64,000 bases of DNA from Siphonodentalium dalli (taxonomy: Eukaryota; Mollusca; Scaphopoda; Gadilida; Siphonodentaliidae): the NCBI GenBank assembly GCA_032622095.1, contig CP136064.1:430001-494000 (forward strand), read 5' to 3'. Numbering within the stretch: position 1 is the stretch's first letter; every line of letters starts with the position of its first letter. This document shows, in pieces, positions 50,838-62,178 of this stretch. Under the pieces are notes generated by a model. The model was given only the letters and a program-made list of their open reading frames with translations, searched no databases and was not told the DNA's origin. Made by a program: the position numbers and the translations under genes.

Positions 50838-53127
50838 TTAAAGAGGTGTCTGATTTAGAATGGTTCCATGGTGGAGTACGGTTGGATATTTTCTACTAGG
50901 CGCATGTTTCTCCATACCGCGCCATGTCAAATCTGGCCATATCCGAATCGGGTTGTCATTTACAATGACTGCAGAAAATTTATATCTTCATGGTGGAATG
51001 CAAATGTATGTTTAAAGGAACAGATGTATCTCAACTTAAAGGGACATAAGTAACACAGTCACCAACTTTAAGGGGTATCTGCTATAGACTGGTTCCATGG
51101 TGGAGTACTGTTGGATATTTTCAATTTGGCGCATGTTTCTCCATACCGCGCCATGTCAAATCTGGCCATATCCGAATCGGGTTGTCATTTACAATGACTG
51201 CAGAAAATATATATCTTCATGGTGGAATGCAAATGTATGTTTAAAGGAACAGATGTATCTCAACTTAAAGGGACATAAGTAACACCGTCACCAACTTTAA
51301 TGGGTATCTGCTATAGACTGGTTCCATGGTGGAGTACTGTTGGATATTTTCAATTTGGCGCATGTTTCTCCCTACCGCGTCATGTCAAATCTGGCCATAT
51401 CCGAATCGGGTTGTCATTTACAATGACTACAGAAAATAAATATCTTCATGTTGGAATGCAAATGTATGTTTAAAGAAACAGATGTATCTCAACTTAAAGG
51501 GACATAAGTAACACAGTCACCAACTTTATGGGGTATCTGCTATAGACTGGTTACATGGTGGAGTACGGTTGGATATTTTCAATTTTGCGCATGTTTCTCC
51601 ATACCGCGCCATGTCAAATCTGGCCATATCCGAATCGGGTTGTCATTTACAATGACTACAGAAAATAAATATCTTCATGTTGGAAAGCAAATGTATGTTT
51701 AAAGGAACAGATGTAACTCAACTTAAAGGGACATAAGTAACACAGTCACCAACTTAAAGGGGTATCTGCTATAGACTGGTTCCATGGTGGAGTACGGTTG
51801 GATATTTTCAATTTGGCGCATGTTTCTCCATACCGCGCCATGTCAAATCTGGCCATATCCGAATCGGGTTGTTATTTACAATGACTGCAGAAAATATATA
51901 TCTTCATGGTGGAATGCAAATGTATGTTTAAAGGAACAGATGTATCTCAACTTAAAGGGACATAAGTAACACAGTCACCAACTTAAAGGGGTATCTGCTA
52001 TAGATTGGTTCCATGGTGGAGTACGGTTGGATATTTTCAATTTGGCGCATGTTTCTCCCTACCGCGCCATGTCAAATCTGGCCATATCCGAATCGGGTTG
52101 TCATTTACAATGACTACAGAAAATAAATATCTTCATGTTGGAATGCAAATGTATGTTTAAAGGAACAGATGTATCTCAACTTAAAGGGACATAAGTAACA
52201 CAGTCACCAACTGTAAGGGGTATCTGCTATAGACTGGTTCCATGGTGGAGTACGGTTGGATATTTTCAATTTGGCGCTTGTTTCTCCATACCGCGCCATG
52301 TCAAATCTGGCCATATCCGAATCGGGTTGTCATTTACAATGACTGCAGAAAATATATATCTTCATGGTGGAATGCAAATGTATGTTTAAAGGAACAGATG
52401 TATCTCAACTTAAAGGGACATAAGTAACACAGTCACCAACTTTAAGGGGTATCTGCTATAGACTGGTTTCATGGTGGAGTACGGTTGGATATTTTCAATT
52501 TGGCGCATGTTTCTCCATACCGCGCCATGTCAAATCTGGCCATATCCGAATCGGGTTGTCATTTACAATGACTGCAGAAAATATATATCTTCATGTTGGA
52601 ATGCAAATGTATGTTTAAAGGAACAGATGTATCTCAACTTAAAGGGACATAAGTAACACAGTCACCAACTTTAAGGGGTATCTGCTATAGACTGGTTCCA
52701 TGGTGGAGTACGGTTGGATATTTTCTATTTGGCGCATGTTTCTCCATACCGCGCCATGTCAAATCTGGCCATATCCGAATCGGGTTGTCATTTACAATGA
52801 CTACAGAAAATAAATATCTTCATGTTGGAATGCAAATGTATGTTTAAAGGAACAGATGTATCTCAACTTAAAGGGACATAAGTAACACAGTCACCAACTT
52901 TAAGGGGTATCTGCTATAGACTGGTTCCATGGTGGAGTACGGTTGGATATTTTCAATTTGGCGCATGTTTCTCCATACCGCGCCATGTCAAATCTGGCCA
53001 TATCCGAATCGGGTTGTCATTTACAATGACTGCAGAAAATATATATCTTCATGTTGGAATGCAAATGTATGTTTAAAGGAACAGATGTATCTCAACTTAA
53101 AGGGACATAAGTAACACAGTCACCAAC
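50838..53127 (+). repeat. 10-monomer HOR, copy 1: R T x Q/H B C' D E F'' S-like
   Basis: R here has CTACTAGG and x begins TTAATGGG. The Q/H mosaic at 51525-51753 joins this R/T lineage to the B C' D E F'' module of the GTAACTC lineage. It is repeated 2290 bp downstream. Confidence 0.9.
51525..51753 (+). repeat. Mosaic monomer Q-like/H, fusing two HOR lineages
   Basis: It starts TTATGGGG, TTACATGG and TTTTGCGC (Q-like), then ends CTACAG, GGAAAG and GTAACTC (H of the 30456-41447 lineage). The switch lies between about phase 62 and 159. The same mosaic at 53815-54043 marks the left edge of duplication copy B. Confidence 0.9.
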
Positions 53128-55188
53128 TTAAAGAGGTGTCTGATTTAGAATGGTTCCATGGTGGAGTACGGTTGGATATTTTCTACTAGGCGCATGTTTC
53201 TCCATACCGCGCCATGTCAAATCTGGCCATATCCGAATCGGGTTGTCATTTACAATGACTGCAGAAAATTTATATCTTCATGGTGGAATGCAAATGTATG
53301 TTTAAAGGAACAGATGTATCTCAACTTAAAGGGACATAAGTAACACAGTCACCAACTTTAAGGGGTATCTGCTATAGACTGGTTCCATGGTGGAGTACTG
53401 TTGGATATTTTCAATTTGGCGCATGTTTCTCCATACCGCGCCATGTCAAATCTGGCCATATCCGAATCGGGTTGTCATTTACAATGACTGCAGAAAATAT
53501 ATATCTTCATGGTGGAATGCAAATGTATGTTTAAAGGAACAGATGTATCTCAACTTAAAGGGACATAAGTAACACCGTCACCAACTTTAATGGGTATCTG
53601 CTATAGACTGGTTCCATGGTGGAGTACTGTTGAATATTTTCAATTTGGCGCATGTTTCTCCCTACCGCGTCATGTCAAATCTGGCCATATCCGAATCGGG
53701 TTGTCATTTACAATGACTACAGAAAATAAATATCTTCATGTTGGAATGCAAATGTATGTTTAAAGAAACAGATGTATCTCAACTTAAAGGGACATAAGTA
53801 ACACAGTCACCAACTTTATGGGGTATCTGCTATAGACTGGTTACATGGTGGAGTACGGTTGGATATTTTCAATTTTGCGCATGTTTCTCCATACCGCGCC
53901 ATGTCAAATCTGGCCATATCCGAATCGGGTTGTCATTTACAATGACTACAGAAAATAAATATCTTCATGTTGGAAAGCAAATGTATGTTTAAAGGAACAG
54001 ATGTAACTCAACTTAAAGGGACATAAGTAACACAGTCACCAACTTAAAGGGGTATCTGCTATAGACTGGTTCCATGGTGGAGTACGGTTGGATATTTTCA
54101 ATTTGGCGCATGTTTCTCCATACCGCGCCATGTCAAATCTGGCCATATCCGAATCGGGTTGTTATTTACAATGACTGCAGAAAATAAATATCTTCATGGT
54201 GGAATGCAAATGTATGTTTAAAGGAACAGATGTATCTCAACTTAAAGGGACATAAGTAACACAGTCACCAACTTAAAGGGGTATCTGCTATAGACTGGTT
54301 CCATGGTGGAGTACGGTTGGATATTTTCAATTTGGCGCATGTTTCTCCCTACCGCGCCATGTCAAATCTGGCCATATCCGAATCGGGTTGTCATTTACAA
54401 TGACTACAGAAAATAAATATCTTCATGTTGGAATGCAAATGTATGTTTAAAGGAACAGATGTATCTCAACTTAAAGGGACATAAGTAACACAGTCACCAA
54501 CTGTAAGGGGTATCTGCTATAGACTGGTTCCATGGTGGAGTACGGTTGGATATTTTCAATTTGGCGCTTGTTTCTCCATACCGCGCCATGTCAAATCTGG
54601 CCATATCCGAATCGGGTTGTCATTTACAATGACTGCAGAAAATATATATCTTCATGGTGGAATGCAAATGTATGTTTAAAGGAACAGATGTATCTCAACT
54701 TAAAGGGACATAAGTAACACAGTCACCAACTTTAAGGGGTATCTGCTATAGACTGGTTTCATGGTGGAGTACGGTTGGATATTTTCAATTTGGCGCATGT
54801 TTCTCCATACCGCGCCATGTCAAATCTGGCCATATCCGAATCGGGTTGTCATTTACAATGACTGCAGAAAATATATATCTTCATGTTGGAATGCAAATGT
54901 ATGTTTAAAGGAACAGATGTATCTCAACTTAAAGGGACATAAGTAACACAGTCACCAACTTTAAGGGGTATCTGCTATAGACTGGTTCCATGGTGGAGTA
55001 CGGTTGGATATTTTCTATTTGGCGCATGTTTCTCCATACCGCGCCATGTCAAATCTGGCCATATCCGAATCGGGTTGTCATTTACAATGACTACAGAAAA
55101 TAAATATCTTCATGTTGGAATGCAAATGTATGTTTAAAGGAACAGATGTATCTCAACTTAAAGGGACATAAGTAACACAGTCACCAAC
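53128..55188 (+). repeat. 10-monomer HOR, copy 2 (9 matching monomers): R T x Q/H B C' D E F''
   Basis: It matches copy 1 with CTACTAGG, TTAATGGG and the Q/H mosaic at an offset of 2290 bp. After F'' it continues into D (55189), not S-like, because from the mosaic onward it also matches 35800 onward. Private changes: GTTGAATATT near 53630 and ATAAAT in the B monomer near 54185. Confidence 0.9.
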
Positions 55189-57249
55189 TTTAAGGGGTAT
55201 CTGCTATAGACTGGTTCCATGGTGGAGTACGGTTGGATATTTTCAATTTGGCGCTTGTTTCTCCATACCGCGCCATGTCAAATCTGGCCATATCCGAATC
55301 GGGTTGTCATTTACAATGACTGCAGAAAATATATATCTTCATGGTGGAATGCAAATGTATGTTTAAAGGAACAGATGTATCTCAACTTAAAGGGACATAA
55401 GTAACACAGTCACCAACTTTAAGGGGTATCTGCTATAGACTGGTTTCATGGTGGAGTACGGTTGGATATTTTCAATTTGGCGCATGTTTCTCCATACCGC
55501 GCCATGTCAAATCTGGCCATATCCGAATCGGGTTGTCATTTACAATGACTGCAGAAAATATATATCTTCATGTTGGAATGCAAATGTATGTTTAAAGGAA
55601 CAGATGTATCTCAACTTAAAGGGACATAAGTAACACAGTCACCAACTTTAAGGGGTATCTGCTATAGACTGGTTCCATGGTGGAGTACGGTTGGATATTT
55701 TCTATTTGGCGCATGTTTCTCCATACCGCGCCATGTCAAATCTGGCCATATCCGAATCGGGTTGTCATTTACAATGACTGCAGAAAATATATATCTTCAT
55801 GTTGGAATGCAAATGTATGTTTAAAGAAACAGATGTATCTCAACTTAAAGGGACATAAGTAACACAGTCACCAACTTTAAGGGGTATCTGCTATAGACTG
55901 GTTCCATGGTGGAGTACTGTTGGATATTTTCAATTTGGCGCATGTTTCTCCATACCGCGCCATGTCAAATCTGGCCATATCCGAATCGGGTTGTCATTTA
56001 CAATGACTACAGAAAATAAATATCTTCATGTTGGAATGCAAATGTATGTTTAAAGGAACACATGTATCTCAACTTAAAGGGACATAAGTAACACAGTCAC
56101 CAACTTTAAGGGGTATCTGCTATAGACTGGTTCCATGGTGGAGTACGGTTGGATATTTTCAATTTGGCGCATGTTTTTCCATACCGCGCCATGTCAAATC
56201 TGGCCATATCCGAATCGGGTTGTCATTTACAATGACTACAGAAAATAAATATCTTCATGTTGGAAAGCAAATGTATGTTTAAAGGAACAGATGTATCTCA
56301 ACTTAAAGGGACATAAGTAACACAGTCACCAACTTAAAGGGGTATCTGCTATAGACTGGTTCCATGGTGGAGTACGGCTGGATATTTTCAATTTGGCGCA
56401 TGTTTCTCCATACCGCGCCATGTCAAATCTGGCCATATCCGAATCGGGTTGTCATTTACAATGACTGCAGAAAATATATATCTTCATGTTGGAATGCAAA
56501 TGTATGTTTAAAGGAACAGATGTATCTCAACTTAAAGGGACATAAGTAACACAGTCACCAACTTTAAGGGGTATCTGCTATAGACTGGTTACATGGTGGA
56601 GTACGGTTGGATATTTTCTATTTGGCGCATGTTTCTCCATACCGCGCCATGTCAAATCTGGCCATATCCGAATCGGGTTGTCATTTACAATGACTACAGA
56701 AAATAAATATCTTCATGTTGGAATGCAAATGTATGTTTAAAGAAACAGATGTATCTCAACTTAAAGGGACATAAGTAACACAGTCACCAACTTTAAGGGG
56801 TATCTGCTATAGACTGGTTCCATGGTGGAGTACTGTTGGATATTTTCAATTTGGCGCATGTTTCTCCATACCGCGCCATGTCAAATCTGGCCATATCCGA
56901 ATCGGGTAGTCATTTACAATGACTACAGAAAATAAATATCTTCATGTTGGAATGCAAATGTATGTTTAAAGGGACACATGTATCTCAACTTAAAGGGACA
57001 TAAGTAACACAGTCACCAACTTTAAGGGGTATCTGCTATAGACTGGTTCCATGGTGGAGTACGGTTGGATATTTTCAATTTGGCGCATGTTTTTCCATAC
57101 CGCGCCATGTCAAATCTGGCCATATCCGAATCGGGTTGTCATTTACAATGACTACAGAAAATAAATATCTTCATGTTGGAAAGCAAATGTATGTTTAAAG
57201 GAACAGATGTATCTCAACTTAAAGGGACATAAGTAACACAGTCACCAAC
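54044..57249 (+). repeat. 14-monomer HOR unit, copy B: B C' D E F'' D E F G H I J K H
   Basis: This is the counterpart of 35952-39157 at offset 18092, with the same GGGACACATG in K (near 56972). The B monomer has lost its open frame through ATAAAT. Confidence 0.9.
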
Positions 57250-59768
57250 TTAAAGGGGTATCTGCTATAGACTGGTTCCATGGTGGAGTACGGTTGGATA
57301 TTTTCAATTTGGCGCATGTTTCTCCATACCGCGCCATGTCAAATCTGGCCATATCCGAATCGGGTTGTTATTTACAATGACTGCAGAAAATATATATCTT
57401 CATGGTGGAATGCAAATGTATGTTTAAAGGAACAGATGTATCTCAACTTAAAGGGACATAAGTAACACAGTCACCAACTTAAAGGGGTATCTGCTATAGA
57501 CTGGTTCCATGGTGGAGTACGGTTGGATATTTTCAATTTGGCGCATGTTTCTCCCTACCGCGCCATGTCAAATCTGGCCATATCCGAATCGGGTTGTCAT
57601 TTACAATGACTGCAGAAAATATATATCTTCATGGTGGAATGCAAATGTATGTTTAAAGGAACAGATGTATCTCAACTTAAAGGGACATAAGTAACACAGT
57701 CACCAACTTTAAGGGGTATCTGCTATAGACTGGTTTCATGGTGGAGTACGGTTGGATATTTTCAATTTGGCGCATGTTTCTCCATACCGCGCCATGTCAA
57801 ATCTGGCCATATCCGAATCGGGTTGTCATTTACAATGACTGCAGAAAATATATATCTTCATGTTGGAATGCAAATGTATGTTTAAAGGAACAGATGTATC
57901 TCAACTTAAAGGGACATAAGTAACACAGTCACCAACTTTAAGGGGTATCTGCTATAGACTGGTTCCATGGTGGAGTACGGTTGGATATTTTCTATTTGGC
58001 GCATGTTTCTCCATACCGCGCCATGTCAAATCTGGCTATATCCGAATCGGGTTGTCATTTACAATGACTGCAGAAAATATATATCTTCATGTTGGAATGC
58101 AAATGTATGTTTAAAGGAACAGATGTATCTCAACTTAAAGGGACATAAGTAACACAGTCACCAACTTTAAGGGGTATCTGCTATAGACTGGTTCCATGGT
58201 GGAGTACGGTTGGATATTTTCAATTTGGCGCATGTTTCTCCCTACCGCGCCATGTCAGATCTGGCCATATCCGAATCGGGTTGTCATTTACAATGACTGC
58301 AGAAAATAAATATCTTCATGTTGGAATGCAAATGTATGTTTAAAGGAACAGATGTATCTCAACTTAAAGGGACATAAGTAACACAGTCACCAACTTTAAG
58401 GGGTATCTGCTATAGACTGGTTACATGGTGGAGTACGGTTGGATATTTTCAATTTTGCGCATGTTTCTCCATACCGCGCCATGTCAAATCTGGCCATATC
58501 CTAATCGGGTTGTCATTTACAATGACTGCAGAAAATAAATATCTTCATGTTGGAATGCAAATGTATGTTTAAAGGAACAGATGTATCTCAACTTAAAGGG
58601 ACATAAGTAACACAGTCACCAACTTAAAGAGGTGTCTGATTTAGACTGGTTCCATGGTGGAGTACGGTTGGATATTTTCTATTTGGCGCATGTTTCTCCA
58701 TACCGCGCCATGTCAAATCTGGCCATATCCGAATCGGGTTGTCATTTACAATGACTACAGAAAATAAATATCTTCATGTTGGAATGCAAATGTATGTTTA
58801 AAGAAACAGATGTATCTCAACTTAAAGGGACATAAGTAACACAGTCACCAACTTTAAGGGGTATCTGCTATAGACTGGTTCCATGGTGGAGTACTGTTGG
58901 ATATTTTCAATTTGGCGCATGTTTCTCCCTACCGCGCCATGTCAAATCTGGCCATATCCGAATCGGGTTGTCATTTACAATGACTACAGAAAATAAATAT
59001 CTTCATGGTGGAATGCAAATGTATGTTTAAAGGAACAGATGTATCTCAACTTAAAGGGACATAAGTAACACAGTCATTAACTTTAAGGGGTATCTGCTAT
59101 AGACTGGTTCCATGGTGGAGTACGGTTGGATATTTTCAATTTGGCGCATGTTTCTCGATACCGCGCCATGTCAAATCTGGCCATATCCGAATCGGGTTGT
59201 CATTTACAATGACTGCAGAAAATAATTATCTTCATTTTGGAATGCAAATGTATGTTTAAAGGAACAGATGTATCTCAACTTAAAGGGACATAAGTAACAC
59301 AGTCACCAACTTAAAGAGGTGTCTGATTTAGACTGGTTCCATGGTGGAGTACGGTTGGATATTTTCTATTTGGCGCATGTTTCTCCATACCGCGCCATGT
59401 CAAATCTGGCCATATCCGAATCGGGTTGTCATTTACAATGACTACAGAAAATAAATATCTTCATGTTGGAATGCAAATGTATGTTTAAAGGAACACATGT
59501 ATCTCAACTTAAAGGGACATAAGTAACACAGTCACCAACTTTAAGGGGTATCTGCTATAGACTGGTTCCATGGTGGAGTACGGTTGGATATTTTCAATTT
59601 GGCGCATGTTTTTCCATACCGCGCCATGTCAAATCTGGCCATATCCGAATCGGGTTGTCATTTACAATGACTACAGAAAATAAATATCTTCATGTTGGAA
59701 AGCAAATGTATGTTTAAAGGAACAGATGTAACTCAACTTAAAGGGACATAAGTAACACAGTCACCAAC
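57250..59768 (+). repeat. 11-monomer HOR unit, copy B: B C'/D E F' L Q M N' O P H
   Basis: This is the counterpart of 39158-41447 but keeps M and N' as separate monomers. It shares the C'/D mosaic and CTCGATAC in O with copy A. F' has GGCTATATC, changing residue 24 of the open frame from Pro to Leu. Confidence 0.9.
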
Positions 59769-62177
59769 TTAAAGGGGTATCTGCTATAGACTGGTTCCAT
59801 GGTGGAGTACGGTTGGATATTTTCAATTTGGCGCATGTTTCTCCATACCGCGCCATGTCAAATCTGGCCATATCCGAATCGGGTTGTTATTTACAATGAC
59901 TGCAGAAAATATATATCTTCATGGTGGAATGCAAATGTATGTTTAAAGGAACAGATGTATCTCAACTTAAAGGGACATAAGTAACACAGTCACCAACTTA
60001 AAGGGGTATCTGCTATAGACTGGTTCCATGGTGGAGTACGGTTGGATATTTTCAATTTGGCGCATGTTTCTCCCTACCGCGCCATGTCAAATCTGGCCAT
60101 ATCCGAATCGGGTTGTCATTTACAATGACTACAGAAAATAAATATCTTCATGTTGGAATGCAAATGTATGTTTAAAGGAACAGATGTATCTCAACTTAAA
60201 GGGACATAAGTAACACAGTCACCAACTGTAAGGGGTATCTGCTATAGACTGGTTCCATGGTGGAGTACGGTTGGATATTTTCAATTTGGCGCTTGTTTCT
60301 CCATACCGCGCCATGTCAAATCTGGCCATATCCGAATCGGGTTGTCATTTACAATGACTGCAGAAAATATATATCTTCATGGTGGAATGCAAATGTATGT
60401 TGAAAGGAACAGATGTATCTCAACTTAAAGGGACATAAGTAACACAGTCACCAACTTAAAGGGGTATCTGCTATAGACTGGTTCCATGGTGGAGTACGGT
60501 TGGATATTTTCAATATGGCGCATGTTTCTCCCTACCGCGCCATGTCAAATCTGGCCATATCCGAATCGGGTTGTCATTTACAATGACTACAGAAAATAAA
60601 TATCTTCATGTTGGAATGCAAATGTATGTTTAAAGGAACAGATGTATCTCAACTTAAAGGGACATAAGTAACACAGTCACCAACTTTAAGGGGTATCTGC
60701 TATAGACTGGTTCCATGGTGGAGTACGGTTGGATATTTTCAATTTGGCGCTTGTTTCTCCATACCGCACAATGTCAAATCTGGCCATATCCGAATCGGGT
60801 TGTCATTTACAATGACTGCAGAAAATATATATCTTCATGGTGGAATGCAAATGTATGTTTAAAGGAACAGATGTATCTCAACTTAAAGGGACATAAGTAA
60901 CACAGTCACCAACTTTAAGGGGTATCTGCTATAGACTGGTTTCATGGTGGAGTACGGTTGGATATTTTCAATTTGGCGCATGTTTCTCCATACCGCGCCA
61001 TGTCAAATCTGGCCATATCCGAATCGGGTTGTCATTTACAATGACTGCAGAAAATATATATCTTCATGTTGGAATGCAAATGTATGTTTAAAGGAACAGA
61101 TGTATCTCAACTTAAAGGGACATAAGTAACACAGTCACCAACTTTAAGGGGTATCTGCTATAGACTGGTTCCATGGTGGAGTACGGTTGGATATTTTCTA
61201 TTTGGCGCATGTTTCTCCATACCGCGCCATGTCAAATCTGGCCATATCCGAATCGGGTTGTCATTTACAATGACTACAGAAAATAAATATCTTCATGTTG
61301 GAATGCAAATGTATGTTTAGAGGAACAGATGTATCTCAACTTAAAGGGACATAAGTAACACAGTCACCAACTTTAAGGGGTATCTGCTATAGACTGGTTC
61401 CATGGTGGAGTACGGTTGGATATTTACTATTTGGCGCATGTTTCTCCATACCGCGCCATGTCAAATCTGGCCATATCCGAATCGGGTTGTCATTTACAAT
61501 GACTACAGAAAATAAATATCTTCATGTTGGAATGCAAATGTATGTTTAAAGGAACAGATGTATCTCAACTTAAAGGGACATAAGTAACACCGTCACCAAC
61601 TTTAAGGGGTATCTGCTATAGACTGGTTCCATGGTGGAGTACTGTTGCATATTTTCAATTTGGCGCATGTTTTTCCATACCGCGCCATGTCAAATCTGGC
61701 CATATCCGAATCGGGTTGTTATTTACAATGACTACAGAAAATAAATATCTTCATGTTGGAATGCAAATGTATGTTTAAAGGAACAGATGTATCTCAACTT
61801 AAAGGGACATAAGTAACACAGTCACCAACTTAAAGGGGTATCTGCTATAGACTGGTTCCATGGTGGAGTACGGATGGATATTTTCAATTTGGCGCATGTT
61901 TCTCCATACCGCGCCATGTCAAATCTGGCCATATCCGAATCGGGTTGTCATTTACAATGACTGCAGAAAATATATATCTTCATGGTGGCTGCAAATATAT
62001 GTTTAAAGGAACAGATGTATCTCAACTTAAAGGGACATAAGTAACACAGTCACCAACTTAAAGGGGTATCTGCTATAGACTGGTTCCATGGTGGAGTACG
62101 GTTGAATATTTTCAATTTGGCGCATGTTTCTCCATACCGCGCCATGTCAAATCTGGCCCTATCCGAATCGGGTTGTT
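59769..62177 (+). repeat. Terminal plus-strand unit, copy B
   Basis: This is the counterpart of 41448-43856, with B C' D C' D E F'', the three diverged monomers and the 120-bp truncated monomer. D at 60227 has GTTGAAAGG, which destroys one of the TTAAAGG motifs. D at 60685 keeps GCACAATG but not CTCAATAC. Confidence 0.9.
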
Positions 62178-62178
62178 A
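62177..62178. other. Tail-to-tail inversion junction 3, copy of junction 1
   Basis: Sequence GGGTTGTTACCCCTTAAAG is identical to junction 1 and lies exactly 18321 bp downstream. It is a duplicated breakpoint, not an independent inversion. Confidence 0.95.
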
